Assembly (NCBI RefSeq): GCF_001613265.1
Contig: NZ_BDCA01000001.1
Coordinates: 186,001 to 250,000, forward strand
DNA length: 64,000 nucleotides
From: Nocardia vermiculata NBRC 100427
Lineage (GTDB): Bacteria; Actinomycetota; Actinomycetes; Mycobacteriales; Mycobacteriaceae
Direction: 5' to 3'
Positions 1-8,666 of the stretch are shown here, in pieces. Both the position numbers and the translations under genes were made by a program. The notes below the pieces were generated by a model. It had not been told where the DNA came from, searched no databases, and saw only the letters and a list, made by a program, of their open reading frames with translations. The first letter of the stretch is position 1. Every line of letters starts with the position of its first letter.

Positions 1-273
1 ATAGCGCTCGTCGGCGGCCAGCGAGGCGGCCGGGATCAGATCCGCGAACAGTGGTTCCTCGTGTCGCCGGTGCCGCATGCGGAGCTGGTCGAGGCAGACG
101 CGGGTGAGCACCGTGGTCAACCATGCCGCCGGATTACGAAGCTCACCGGCCGTCGACGCCTTGATCCAGGTGGTCTGCACGGCGTCCTCGGCGTCGTCGA
201 TCGAGCCGAGTAGCCGGAACGCCACCGCCGTCAACTGTGGGCGTGCCGCTTCGAATTCCGGATCCGGTACCAC
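1..273 (-). CDS. ECF RNA polymerase sigma factor, N-terminal part (cut by window edge)
   Basis: The first 91 residues are visible, read leftwards off the window. They show the sigma-70 region 2 pattern of ECF factors: an early LTAVAFRLLGSIDDAEDAVQ stretch, then TTWIKA, and a region 2.4-like NPAAWLTTVLTRVCLDQLR segment at about residues 47-65. The GTG start at 273 is chosen because GAAAGG lies 9 bases upstream and the domain starts at once. The gene diverges from a DoxX gene; ECF sigma genes of the SigJ/ECF41 type are often found beside DoxX or carboxymuconolactone-decarboxylase genes, which fits, but the C-terminal SnoaL-like domain that would confirm ECF41 lies outside the window. The role is transcription of a small stress regulon (inference). 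Confidence 0.85.
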   Translation of the reverse strand, partial: MVPDPEFEAARPQLTAVAFRLLGSIDDAEDAVQTTWIKASTAGELRNPAAWLTTVLTRVCLDQLRMRHRRHEEPLFADLIPAASLAADERY

Positions 274-363
274 CAGGTGTCACCTTTCTCGGGTGTGAGA
301 CGTCGGGAAGGACGAGACCACCGATCTCGTATACCGATACTCACCAGAGGAGGCATCCTGCCG

Positions 364-717
364 ATGAGCGTACTGTTCATTGCCACTGTCGTATGCATCG
401 TGGCGAACGTCGCCGTCGCGATCACCGATTATCTGCCGGCGAACTTCGCCCTGCAGAACTCGGCCGAGGTGCATGTCCCGGCCGGCGCCCTCCCGTACCT
501 GGCGACGACGAAACTGGCCGGGGCCGCCGGTCTGATCGGAGGGTTGATCCTCACGCCCTGGCTCGGAGTCGCCGCCGGCGTCGGATTGTCCCTGTTCTTC
601 ATCGGTGCCGTGGCCTTCCACGTCCGGGCGCGGGCCTTCCACAACATCGCGTTCCCGGGCTTCTATCTGCTCGTTGCCATCGCCTCGCTGGGCTACATGG
701 TCCACCTCGCGCACTAG
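364..717 (+). CDS. DoxX-like small membrane protein
   Basis: A 117-residue protein that is almost wholly hydrophobic with about four membrane helices, starting MSVLFIATVVCIVANVAVA and containing the conserved K-x-x-G-A-x-G-L-I-G-G pattern of DoxX_2 proteins near residue 47. The ATG at 364 is preferred over an in-frame upstream start because AGAGGAGG lies about 10 bases before it and the upstream extension is arginine-rich and not membrane-like. It diverges from an ECF sigma gene, so it is a probable target of that sigma factor. DoxX proteins are linked to redox stress in mycobacteria; the precise activity is unknown. A short hairpin follows the stop. Confidence 0.8.
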   Translation: MSVLFIATVVCIVANVAVAITDYLPANFALQNSAEVHVPAGALPYLATTKLAGAAGLIGGLILTPWLGVAAGVGLSLFFIGAVAFHVRARAFHNIAFPGFYLLVAIASLGYMVHLAH

Positions 718-731
718 CGGCTCATGCGGCT

Positions 732-753
732 GTTTGCCGGAATGGCAAACTTT
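732..753 (+). terminator. Hairpin after the DoxX gene
   Basis: GTTTGCC (732-738) and GGCAAAC (744-750) form a 7-base-pair stem with loop GGAAT, followed by TTT. It is short for an intrinsic terminator but rightly placed, 15 bases after the DoxX stop. Confidence 0.5.
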
Positions 754-790
754 CGTGCCACTCGGTGACGGCCGCGGCCACACTGGCCGT

Positions 791-1453
791 ATGACGACAC
801 CGAAACCGCCGACGAGTGCCACCGATGCGGTCACGTTCTGGAACGACGTATATGCGAACCGGGCCGCGGAGGCCGAACCCCAGCCGAATATTCGTCTCAC
901 CGAGACGGTTTCGGACCTGGCGCCGGGCGACGCGCTCGACCTCGGCTGCGGTAACGGCGGAGATTCGCTGTGGCTCGCGCGGCGCGGATGGCGGGTCACT
1001 GCCGTGGATATCTCGGCTGTCGCGGTCGAACGACTGCCGGCCCTCGCCGCGTCGCACGGGCTGAACCGGATCACCGCGGAACGACACGATCTGTGCGAGT
1101 CGTTCCCGCAGGGTTCGTTCGATCTGGTCACCGCGCACTACCTGCACACCCGCTTCGATCTGGACCGGTCGATCGTGCTGCGCCGCGCCGCACACGCACT
1201 ACGCCCGGGCGGTCGGCTGCTGGTCGTCGATCACGGTTCCACCGCGCCGTGGTCGTGGAATCAGGACCCCGACCTCCGCCACCCGTCTCCCGCGGAAGTC
1301 GCCGCCGAACTCGACCTCGCCCCCGAGACCTGGGTCGTCGATCGCGCCGAGGCCGCCCAGCGGATCGCGGCCGGACCGGACGGGCGCACCGCCGAGGTCA
1401 CCGACCATATCCTCCTGGTCCGCCGTACGGCCCGAACCGAGGGCGGCCGATGA
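791..1453 (+). CDS. Class I SAM-dependent methyltransferase
   Basis: A 220-residue Rossmann-fold methyltransferase. Motif I is LDLGCGNGGDSLWLA at about residues 50-64, followed by the acidic end of strand beta2 (VTAVDIS) and a post-motif LRPGGRLLVVDHG. The overall pattern resembles TehB/thiopurine methyltransferase-like enzymes that act on small molecules, but the acceptor cannot be read from the sequence. The ATG at 791 opens the recognisable domain. Its stop overlaps the next start (ATGA), so the DinB-type protein downstream is translationally coupled and probably acts in the same pathway, perhaps detoxification. Confidence 0.85.
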   Translation: MTTPKPPTSATDAVTFWNDVYANRAAEAEPQPNIRLTETVSDLAPGDALDLGCGNGGDSLWLARRGWRVTAVDISAVAVERLPALAASHGLNRITAERHDLCESFPQGSFDLVTAHYLHTRFDLDRSIVLRRAAHALRPGGRLLVVDHGSTAPWSWNQDPDLRHPSPAEVAAELDLAPETWVVDRAEAAQRIAAGPDGRTAEVTDHILLVRRTARTEGGR

Positions 1454-1926
1454 CCACCCGGCGCGATACTCCCCCACCTCGCACCGGAAGCAGCGAAACC
1501 GAAGTCCTGCGCGGATTCCTCGACTACCTGCGCACTTCGATCGCCGCCAAGGTCGACGGCGCGCCGGAACCACAGGTGCGAACGGCGGCGGTCGGATCCG
1601 GCACCAACCTACTCGGCCTGATCAACCACCTCACGTTCGTCGAACGCGCGATCTTCCTGGGAGACACGGTCTCCGACTGGCCGGCGACCTTCCACGCCGC
1701 ACCAGGAGACAGCGTCGCCGAGGTCGTTGCCCGCTACCGGCAGGCCGTCGCCGCCGCGAACGAGGTCCTCGATCGATGCACCGACCCGAGCGCACCGGTG
1801 CCGCGCCCGGCGGGCCGCGCCCCCAGCGTGCGCTGGGCACTCACCCACATGATCGAGGAGACCGGGCGGCACGCCGGTCACGCGGACATTCTCCGCGAAC
1901 TGATCGACGGCACGACCGGCCGCTGA
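1450..1926 (+). CDS. DinB/DUF664-family protein
   Basis: A 158-residue protein of the DinB-like four-helix-bundle superfamily (DUF664 branch). Typical signs are the conserved LLGLINHLTFVERAIF segment near residue 56 with a metal-ligand histidine, WPATF, and a second histidine region RWALTHMIEETGRHAGHADI near residue 122. The two histidine clusters would bind a divalent metal; related proteins are thiol transferases (bacillithiol or mycothiol dependent). It overlaps the methyltransferase stop by four bases. The reaction is unknown. Two other DinB-like domains occur in this window (34840-35403 and the C-terminal half of 44220-45137). Confidence 0.8.
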   Translation: MTTRRDTPPPRTGSSETEVLRGFLDYLRTSIAAKVDGAPEPQVRTAAVGSGTNLLGLINHLTFVERAIFLGDTVSDWPATFHAAPGDSVAEVVARYRQAVAAANEVLDRCTDPSAPVPRPAGRAPSVRWALTHMIEETGRHAGHADILRELIDGTTGR

Positions 1927-1930
1927 ACCA

Positions 1931-1947
1931 GCTCACCGCTGGTGAGC
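1931..1947 (+). terminator. Weak hairpin between convergent units
   Basis: GCTCACC-GCT-GGTGAGC makes a 7-base-pair stem 5 bases after the DinB stop. No T-run follows, so termination function is only suggested by its position between convergent genes. Confidence 0.3.
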
Positions 1948-2043
1948 ACCGGCCGCGAGGCCGCCCCCTCCGCGCCGAGCCCGATACACGACGGACGCGC
2001 GTGCCCGGCGTAGCGCCGTTCCTGCGTGGCCCGTACCCGCCGC

Positions 2044-3222
2044 TCACGCCTGCGTGCGGCGGAGGTGGGTGGCGTTCACCTCTCCCACATCGCGCACGCC
2101 GAGCAGTGTGAGCGCCCGTTCGATCTCGGTGCGGAGGATGGTCAGCACGTGATCGATTCCGCGCTCACCGGAGACCGCGGCTCCGTAGAGGTAGGGGCGG
2201 CCGATCATGACCGCATCGGCTCCGAGCGCCGATGCCACGAGTACGTCGGTGCCGCGCCGGATGCCGCCGTCGAGCAGCACCTGCGCGCGCCCGGCGACCG
2301 CGGCGGCGACCTCGGGCAGTGCCGCCACCGCCGGGATACAGCGATCCAGTTGGCGCCCACCGTGATTCGACACCACGACGCCGTCCATCCCCAGTTCCAC
2401 GGCACGAACGGCGTCGTCGGCGCGGACGACACCTTTGACATATATCCGGCCCGGCCAGTTGTCCCGCATCCAGGCCAGGTCGTCCCAGCACAGCCGGGAC
2501 TGCATCAGGTGGCGTTCCTGGATCTCGATCGACTCCAGCGCCGCGGTGACGCCGGCTCCGGCGGACAGGGTGCGGCCACCGATCCTGCGATGCCGGAGCA
2601 CGTCGTAGGCCCACCGCGGATGGCGGGCGATTCCGAGCAGCCGGCGCGGCGTCAGGACCGGCGGCACTCCCATGCCGGTGCGCTGTTCGGCCTCTCGATT
2701 GCCGACCACCGGCACGTCCACGGTCACGAACATGGTACGGAAACCGGCGGCCCACGCGCGCCGCATCACCGTCGCCGCGACGCCGCCCGAACCGGGATAC
2801 AGCTGGAATGCGTGCTCCGCAGTGGCCACCTCCGCGATCTCCTCGAGCGACCAGGACGACGCGGTACTCACCACACAGCAGGTGCCGGCCCGTTCCGCGG
2901 CGCGCACGGCGTCCAGGTCGGTGCTCCACCGTGTCAGTCCGCTGAAACCGGTCGGCGCCAGCAACACCGGCATCGACACCGGCCGTCCGGCCGCCTGCAC
3001 GCTCAGGTCGTGGGTGTCGTGTCCTGCCAGCACGGCCGGGGCAAACCACCACCGGTCGAACGCCGATCGGTTGCCTTCGACGGTCCGGAGGTCGTCGGCG
3101 CCACCGTCGATATATGCCCACACCATGCGCGGCAGCCGGCCGCGCGCCGCGCGCCGATAGTCCTCGATGCTGAGCAGTCGCTCGGATGCCGTTATCCGCC
3201 AATCGAATCCGAGCGCTCTCAC
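2044..3222 (-). CDS. FMN-dependent alpha-hydroxy acid dehydrogenase/oxidase
   Basis: A 392-residue TIM-barrel flavoprotein of the LldD/glycolate oxidase/MftD family, which oxidises L-2-hydroxy acids to 2-oxo acids. Visible signatures are YIDGGADD near the N-terminus, LLAPTGFSGL, the active-site motif SNHGGRQLD with the catalytic histidine and arginine, the FMN phosphate motif LLDGGIRRGTD and MIGRPYLYG. The GTG start at 3222 overlaps the stop of the upstream D-2-hydroxyacid dehydrogenase (GTGA), showing translational coupling. A longer frame continues upstream but runs antisense-like through the neighbour and was discarded. It is the last gene of the 2044-6113 operon; an L-hydroxyacid oxidase next to a D-hydroxyacid dehydrogenase suggests handling of both hydroxyacid stereoisomers (inference). 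Confidence 0.9.
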   Translation of the reverse strand: MRALGFDWRITASERLLSIEDYRRAARGRLPRMVWAYIDGGADDLRTVEGNRSAFDRWWFAPAVLAGHDTHDLSVQAAGRPVSMPVLLAPTGFSGLTRWSTDLDAVRAAERAGTCCVVSTASSWSLEEIAEVATAEHAFQLYPGSGGVAATVMRRAWAAGFRTMFVTVDVPVVGNREAEQRTGMGVPPVLTPRRLLGIARHPRWAYDVLRHRRIGGRTLSAGAGVTAALESIEIQERHLMQSRLCWDDLAWMRDNWPGRIYVKGVVRADDAVRAVELGMDGVVVSNHGGRQLDRCIPAVAALPEVAAAVAGRAQVLLDGGIRRGTDVLVASALGADAVMIGRPYLYGAAVSGERGIDHVLTILRTEIERALTLLGVRDVGEVNATHLRRTQA

Positions 3223-4124
3223 CGTCGCCCCTCGGTGTCGCGGCGGTGCGCATACTCGGTCACCTTCCGTACCACCGCCGCCCAGCAGCGATCGAGGGTT
3301 CCCGCGGTCGTCCCGGCGATGTGCGGGGTGACCACCGCGCCCGGCGCATTCCAGAGGGGATGTCCGGGCGGCAACGGCTCGGGGTCGGTGACGTCGAGCA
3401 GGGCGTAGAGTCTGCGTGCCCGCAGCTCGGTGACGAGGGCGTCCGTGTCGACCAGCGGCCCGCGGCCGACGTTCACCAGCACCGCACCGTCGCGCATCGC
3501 GGCGAGAAATTGGGCGTCGACCATGCCTCTGGTCTGTGCAGTCAAGGGAACCGCGAGGACGACGATGTCGAACTCGGCGAGGCGGGCGAGCGCGCCGGGA
3601 ACATCGAGGACGGTGCCGCGCGCGGTCCGTCCCACCGAGGTCACGACCGTCCCGAACGGTTCGAGGCGGCCCCGCAGGTTGTCGCCGATATCGCCGGCGC
3701 CGAACACCAGCGCGTCCGCGCCGGACAGGGTGCCCGACGACACCGCCTCCCATCGCTCTTCGCGCTGCCGGGCACGGTAGGCGTCGAGTCGTCGATAGTG
3801 GCTGAGCAGTTGCGCCACCGCCCATTCCGCGACGATTCCCCCGTGCGCTCGATCCGCATTCGACAGGCGAATCCCCGCCGGTATCACGGCCTCCCACTCG
3901 TCGGAGCCGGAGCTGAACAGCTGCACCATCCGCAGATTCGGCAGCTGGGCGAAGATCTCGCCGGAGCGGGCCGGGTCCAGCCCGTGGGCAACCAGCACCT
4001 CTGCTGCCCGCCCTGCCGCCGGGATCCGGCCGTCGACGTCGTAGACGACCGGTCGGACGAGGGCCGAACCGTCGAATTCCCGCAGCCCGCGCTCGTCCGG
4101 TACGAGCACCACGACCGGATCCAT
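3219..4124 (-). CDS. D-isomer-specific 2-hydroxyacid dehydrogenase
   Basis: A 301-residue NAD(P)-dependent oxidoreductase. The Rossmann motif is VFGAGDIG, in the middle of the protein; further on come NVGRGPLVDTDAL with the substrate/NAD-binding arginine, DVTDPEPLPPGHPLW and HIAG with the catalytic histidine. The family interconverts 2-oxo acids and D-2-hydroxy acids. The ATG at 4124 is preferred over a GTG four codons earlier since GGTGGGAG lies at good distance before it. It lies 14 bases after the class II aldolase gene and overlaps the next gene by 4 bases, so it belongs to the four-gene catabolic operon. Confidence 0.9.
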   Translation of the reverse strand: MDPVVVLVPDERGLREFDGSALVRPVVYDVDGRIPAAGRAAEVLVAHGLDPARSGEIFAQLPNLRMVQLFSSGSDEWEAVIPAGIRLSNADRAHGGIVAEWAVAQLLSHYRRLDAYRARQREERWEAVSSGTLSGADALVFGAGDIGDNLRGRLEPFGTVVTSVGRTARGTVLDVPGALARLAEFDIVVLAVPLTAQTRGMVDAQFLAAMRDGAVLVNVGRGPLVDTDALVTELRARRLYALLDVTDPEPLPPGHPLWNAPGAVVTPHIAGTTAGTLDRCWAAVVRKVTEYAHRRDTEGRR

Positions 4125-4138
4125 ATCAGCTCCCACCG

Positions 4139-4894
4139 TTATCGCGACCGGTCGACAATGATGTCGGCCAGGGCGGGGTCGGCGCGCAGCTGCGCCCGCA
4201 CCGCCGCTTCCCAGAAGCCGTGGTATCCGTTGCCGTCACTGTTCGCCTGGCGGTCGAGCCACCAGTCCGGCAGCGACGTCTTCTCGGGGCCACCGGCAAC
4301 CCGAACCATCCACGCATTCTTGCAGCGCTGTTCGAGCGCGACCGCCCGGAGGAACGCCGCCGCGGCGGTATCCGCGATGACGAACACACCGTGCCCGCCC
4401 AGCAGGGCCCGATCGGCCGATCCGATCGACGCGACCGCTTTGGTGGCGGCCTCCATACTGTTGACCGCGCCGTCGTATTCGTCGACCAGGACCAGTTCAC
4501 CGCCGCCGAGGCTGGAGCTCTGGTCGTAGGCAGGTGGGACCTCGAGCAGATCGCCCCACACGGTGCCGTACTCGGAGTGGTTGTGCACGGCGAAGGTGAC
4601 ATCGGGACGGGCGCGATGCAGGGCCAGGTGCAGTGCAATCCCCAGGGGAACCGGCCACTTGCCTTCCAGCACATTGCCTTCGAGATCGATGCGGAGGATG
4701 TCTTCGGGGTAGATCTCCTCCCAGGTCAGCAACCACGGATTACACAGCAGGGTGCCGTCACCGGGGCTGTAGGTGATGTGGCCGGCGAGGTGGTCCCGGT
4801 AGCCCTCGTGCCAGAGGGTCCGGGCGAGCATGACGATCTGTTCACGCGGATCGAGGTCGGGAATCAGCCGATCCGCCGTCGGGGTGAAGTTCAT
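4139..4894 (-). CDS. Class II aldolase/adducin-family protein
   Basis: A 251-residue protein with the AraD/FucA fold. The metal-site signature HNHSEYG lies near residue 103 (two histidines), a third histidine is in LLGGHGVFVI near residue 170, and LAGHITY near the N-terminus matches the substrate-binding GN(I/L)S-type loop in altered form. Family members are zinc-dependent aldolases, epimerases or decarboxylases of hydroxy acids or sugars phosphates. The ATG has AGAAGG about 6 bases upstream. It sits between an amidohydrolase and a hydroxyacid dehydrogenase in one operon; a retro-aldol step giving a 2-oxo or 2-hydroxy acid would fit the downstream enzymes (inference). Confidence 0.88.
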   Translation of the reverse strand: MNFTPTADRLIPDLDPREQIVMLARTLWHEGYRDHLAGHITYSPGDGTLLCNPWLLTWEEIYPEDILRIDLEGNVLEGKWPVPLGIALHLALHRARPDVTFAVHNHSEYGTVWGDLLEVPPAYDQSSSLGGGELVLVDEYDGAVNSMEAATKAVASIGSADRALLGGHGVFVIADTAAAAFLRAVALEQRCKNAWMVRVAGGPEKTSLPDWWLDRQANSDGNGYHGFWEAAVRAQLRADPALADIIVDRSR

Positions 4895-4907
4895 GACGCA
4901 CCTTCTC

Positions 4908-6113
4908 TCAGCCGCGGGGCAGAACCTGGTCCGGCAGCGGATGCCGGTAGAGCCGGGCCGCGTTCTCGCTGCACATCATGCGCAGATCCGGCGCGGAGAA
5001 TTCGCCCCAATACCGCTCGATCACGTCCTGGGTGTGCGGCCAGGTCCCGTCACCGTGCGGATAGTCGGTCTCGAGCATGATGTTCTCCACCCCGATCACG
5101 TCGCGCAGCGCGATCGTGGACGGGTCGTCGAGAGTGCAGAACCAGAAGTTGCGACGCAGCACGTCGGCCGGCCGTTCCGCCCAGCCCAACCCGTATCCGG
5201 ATCGGTCGATGATGTTGTCGAGCCGGTCGATCAGCATCGGCACCCAGCCGATCCCGCCCTCACTCATCGCGATCTTCAGCGTCGGATGCTCCTTCGGATA
5301 CCCGGACCACAACCACTCACTGCATGCGGCGAGCGACAGCTGGCCGAACATGGTGGCGCCCAACTGGAGTCCGGGCGCGCCCTGCGGGTAGGCGTACATG
5401 CCGGAGCTGCCGACATGCAGGGAGATGACGGTGTCGGTATCGACGCAGGCCTGGATGATCGGATCCCAGTGGTCGCGCTCCCACAGCGAGGGCAGGCCGA
5501 TGGCGTGCGGCCGCTCGGGGAAGGTGACCGAGGTGAATCCGCGGGCGGCATTGCGTTCGATCTCGGCGACGGCCTCGACCGGATCGGTGAGATAGGTGAT
5601 GCCGCCGGGGATCACCCGCGTCGGATACTCGAGATACCACTCGTTGTAGAGCCAGTCGTTCCACGCTCGCACAGCCGCCTTGCCGACCTCCGGATCCGAG
5701 GCGAAGGCGAATACGCGACCACAGAAACCGGTGATCTGGGACGGGAAGTTCAGCATGGCCCAGATTCCGCCGAGATCCATATCCTTGACCCGCGCGTGGA
5801 TGTCGTAGCAGCCGGGGCGCATCTGATCGAAGCGGAAGGGCTCGTATTTCACCGAATCCTTGCGCCGGCCGGCGACCGCGTTCATCCCGACCTGAGAGTA
5901 GATGTTGCCGTCGAATTCCCAGATCTGAGCGCCCTGTTCGTTCTGGACGATCTTGGGGCCGCGTTCCGCCAGCGCCTTGGGCATCCAGGTCTCGAACAGG
6001 TGCGGCGGTTCGACCACATGGTCGTCGACCGAGATCACCGTGTACCTGACCTCGGCCTGCTCCGGTTCCGGATCGAAGAGGGCGGGATCGAGTTCGTCGT
6101 GGACGGATGTCAT
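4908..6113 (-). CDS. Amidohydrolase-2-family metal-dependent hydrolase/decarboxylase
   Basis: A 401-residue TIM-barrel protein of the amidohydrolase-2 family (relatives include ACMSD and gamma-resorcylate decarboxylase). Near the N-terminus is VISVDDHVVEPPHLFETW, where the first metal site is the shortened DxH-type pattern DDH; later come HVGSSGM, a histidine/aspartate region METDYPHGDGTWP near residue 352, and MCSENAARLY at the C-terminus, all typical. The ATG at 6113 has AAGGAG 5 bases upstream. It is the first gene of a four-gene operon opposite an IclR regulator, so it is likely induced by the pathway substrate. Hydrolysis or non-oxidative decarboxylation are both possible; the substrate is not readable. 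Confidence 0.88.
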   Translation of the reverse strand: MTSVHDELDPALFDPEPEQAEVRYTVISVDDHVVEPPHLFETWMPKALAERGPKIVQNEQGAQIWEFDGNIYSQVGMNAVAGRRKDSVKYEPFRFDQMRPGCYDIHARVKDMDLGGIWAMLNFPSQITGFCGRVFAFASDPEVGKAAVRAWNDWLYNEWYLEYPTRVIPGGITYLTDPVEAVAEIERNAARGFTSVTFPERPHAIGLPSLWERDHWDPIIQACVDTDTVISLHVGSSGMYAYPQGAPGLQLGATMFGQLSLAACSEWLWSGYPKEHPTLKIAMSEGGIGWVPMLIDRLDNIIDRSGYGLGWAERPADVLRRNFWFCTLDDPSTIALRDVIGVENIMLETDYPHGDGTWPHTQDVIERYWGEFSAPDLRMMCSENAARLYRHPLPDQVLPRG

Positions 6114-6162
6114 GACCACTCCTTCGCCGAATCGCATTGCCGCGCAACCGACCGGCCAACTA

Positions 6163-6179
6163 GTATCATTATGTGATAC
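6163..6179. promoter_or_regulatory. Operator-like palindrome for the IclR regulator
   Basis: GTATCA-TTATG-TGATAC is a perfect 6+6 inverted repeat with a 5-base centre in the 93-base gap between the divergent amidohydrolase operon and the IclR gene; a further half site TATCAC follows at 6184-6189. The gap is much more AT-rich than its surroundings, as expected for a shared promoter/operator. IclR proteins bind such short palindromes. The assignment to this regulator is inference from position. Confidence 0.65.
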
Positions 6180-6206
6180 CTTCTATCACTATCTACAACG
6201 TTAGGA

Positions 6207-6938
6207 GTGATCCAGATCGCAGTCAAGACTCTGGGCACACTCGCGCGCGGTCTCCGCGTCATCGAGACCATCGCCGCCTGTCAGCCCATCGGCCTCAGCG
6301 CGCTGTGTCAGGAACTCGGCGAGGACAAGAGTGCCCTACAGCGCACGCTCGCCACCCTGCACGAGTCGGGTTGGATTCGGCCGCTGCCGGATTCACCGCC
6401 CCGCTGGGAACTGTCCACGAAACCGCTGATCGTCGCGGGCCACGCCCTCGACACCTCGTCGCTGCCCGCACGGGCCCGCCCGGTGCTGGCCGCCCTGCGC
6501 GACGAGACCGGTGAAACCGTCCACCTCGCCCTGCTGGACGAGGCGACGATCGTGGTCGTCGACGTCGCCGAGGGCCGGCACCTGGTCCGCACCGCACTGC
6601 GAATCGGCCAGACCCACCCGCCGGAAACGAGCGCGGCGGGCCGAGCACTGCTCGCGCACCTGAGCCCCGCGCAACGCACAGCACTGTGCGAAGTCCCCGG
6701 CGCACTGCTCGACCCCGCCGAATACGAGCGGATCCGCGCTCGGGGCTGGTCACTGTGCGAGGGGGCCGTGCAAGAAGGCTCGACCAGCCTGGCGGCGGCG
6801 GTCACCGACGCGGGCGGCAGACCCCGTGCCGCGATCGTCGTCTCCGGACCCGACAGCCGCCTCACCCCCGATCAGTACGCCGGGATCGCAGAGTTGCTGC
6901 GCGATGCGGTCACCCGACTGGGGGAAGGACTGCGCTGA
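6207..6938 (+). CDS. IclR-family transcriptional regulator
   Basis: A 243-residue regulator with an N-terminal winged helix (RGLRVIETIAACQPIGLSALC, then DKSALQRTLATLHESGW as recognition helix) and a C-terminal effector domain (ETVHLALLDEATIVVVDVAEG, and TSAAGRALLA). The GTG start has no properly spaced ribosome site: TAGGA directly abuts it. A leaderless transcript beginning at the GTG, with a TACAAC-like -10 some 7 bases before, would explain this (inference); a start a few codons further in is also possible. It diverges from the catabolic operon and probably controls it through the palindrome at 6163-6179. Confidence 0.88.
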   Translation: MIQIAVKTLGTLARGLRVIETIAACQPIGLSALCQELGEDKSALQRTLATLHESGWIRPLPDSPPRWELSTKPLIVAGHALDTSSLPARARPVLAALRDETGETVHLALLDEATIVVVDVAEGRHLVRTALRIGQTHPPETSAAGRALLAHLSPAQRTALCEVPGALLDPAEYERIRARGWSLCEGAVQEGSTSLAAAVTDAGGRPRAAIVVSGPDSRLTPDQYAGIAELLRDAVTRLGEGLR

Positions 6939-7000
6939 GTCGCCATCCACGCGACCGACCCCGCTGGACCGCAGTCGAACTCACTCGTCATGCCCCGATC

Positions 7001-8647
7001 TCACACGGTGACGGTGGTGCGTTGCGCCGCGGTGTGCTGCGGGACCGCGGGATCGGGCACCGGCACCGCGTCGACCAAGGCTCTGGTGTGTGGGTGCCCG
7101 GGTGCGGTGAACACCGTGTGCACCGGCCCCAGCTCGATGACAGCACCGGAGCGCAATACCGCCACCCGATCGGCTACCTGGTGGACGACGGCCAGGTCGT
7201 GGCTGATGAACAGGCAGGCGAAACGCAGGTCGCGCTGGATCTCGGTGAACAGGGCCAGCACCTCGGCTTGGACCGACACATCGAGGGCGCTGGTCGGCTC
7301 GTCGGCGATGAGCAAGCGTGGCCGCAGCGCGAGCGCGCGGGCCAGGGCGACGCGCTGGCGCTGACCGCCGGACAGTTGGTGTGGCAGCCGGTCGGCGAGG
7401 GCCGCGGGCAGACGTACCGCATCGAGTAGTTCGAGCACCCGCCGGCGGCGTTCGGTGGCCGATCCCACCCGGTGCACGTCCAGCGGTTCCCGAATACTGG
7501 CTGCGATCGTCAGCCGGGGATCCAATGAGGTGGCCGGATCCTGTTGCACGACAGCGATATCGCGTCGACATTCGCGCAACTGCCGCGCGCTGATCCTGGT
7601 CAGGTCGTGGCCTTCGAACAGCACCCGGCCACCGGTGACCGGTTCGAGCCCGACCGCTACCCGCCCGAGAGTGGTCTTCCCGGAACCGGATTCACCGACC
7701 AGACCGAGCACCTCCCCGTGCCCCATGGTGAGCGAGACCGATGCGACGGCCCGGAAAGCCGGAGAACCGTGTCGCGCGGGATAGGTGACCGACACCTGGT
7801 CGAATTCGAGTACGGGCGATGCATCGGATTCGGTGTCGGCCCCGTCCACGGAGCCGTGATCACCGCCTTCCGGGAGCCGGGGCACCGCCGCGAGCAGGGC
7901 GCGGGTGTAGGGGTGCTCGGGTGTATCGAACAGTGCATACGTGTCACCGGTTTCGACGATCTCGCCGCCGCGCATCACCACCACCCGATCGGCGCACTGG
8001 GCGACCACACCCATATTGTGGGTGATCAGCAGGACTCCCATGCCGGTGCGCTGCCGGATCCGGTCGAGCAACGCCAAGATCTCCGCCTGCACCGTGACAT
8101 CGAGTGCGGTGGTCGGTTCGTCGGCGACGAGCAGATCCGGATCGTTGGCCAGCGCCAGGGCGATCGCGACCCGTTGTTTCTGACCGCCGGAGAGCTGGTG
8201 CGGGAAATAGTCCACCCGGCGATGCGGATCGGGGATTTCCACCTGGGTGAGCAACTCGATCGCCATGGCTCTGGCAGCCGCGGCGGAGATCTTGCGGTGG
8301 GCGCGCACAGCCTCGCGTAGTTGCCATCCGATCCGGCGCACCGGATTCAGGGCGTGTTGCGGTTCCTGAAAGATCAACGCCACCTTCGCCCCTCGCACCC
8401 GGTTCAATTCCGAGTCGGAGGCACCGAGGATTTCACGACCGTCCAGGGTCACCGATCCGGTGGCGGTGGCGGTATCGGGAAGCAGCCCGAGAGCCGCGCG
8501 TGCCGTGACGGACTTTCCGGACCCGGATTCACCGACCAGTGCCACGACCTTGCCGCGGTCGACGTCGAACGAGATACCGCCGACAGCGGCCGGGGCAGGC
8601 CCGAAGTCGATGCGCAGGGCGCGGACGGACAGGAGCGCAGTGGACAT
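7001..8647 (-). CDS. Dual-domain ABC transporter ATPase, peptide/nickel type (DppD-DppF fusion)
   Basis: A 548-residue protein made of two ATP-binding cassettes. Walker A boxes are GESGSGKS (residues 39-46) and GESGSGKT in the second half; both halves have LSGGQ signatures ([14 protein letters not shown] and [14 protein letters not shown]) followed by [12 protein letters not shown] and [12 protein letters not shown]. Fused DppDF-type ATPases of this length energise importers of the Opp/Dpp/Nik/GsiA class. The ATG at 8647 has GAGGAG upstream. It is the last gene of the TauD-substrate binding protein-permease-permease-ATPase operon. Confidence 0.93.
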   Translation of the reverse strand: MSTALLSVRALRIDFGPAPAAVGGISFDVDRGKVVALVGESGSGKSVTARAALGLLPDTATATGSVTLDGREILGASDSELNRVRGAKVALIFQEPQHALNPVRRIGWQLREAVRAHRKISAAAARAMAIELLTQVEIPDPHRRVDYFPHQLSGGQKQRVAIALALANDPDLLVADEPTTALDVTVQAEILALLDRIRQRTGMGVLLITHNMGVVAQCADRVVVMRGGEIVETGDTYALFDTPEHPYTRALLAAVPRLPEGGDHGSVDGADTESDASPVLEFDQVSVTYPARHGSPAFRAVASVSLTMGHGEVLGLVGESGSGKTTLGRVAVGLEPVTGGRVLFEGHDLTRISARQLRECRRDIAVVQQDPATSLDPRLTIAASIREPLDVHRVGSATERRRRVLELLDAVRLPAALADRLPHQLSGGQRQRVALARALALRPRLLIADEPTSALDVSVQAEVLALFTEIQRDLRFACLFISHDLAVVHQVADRVAVLRSGAVIELGPVHTVFTAPGHPHTRALVDAVPVPDPAVPQHTAAQRTTVTV

Positions 8648-8666
8648 GAATATCTCCTCGGGTGAG

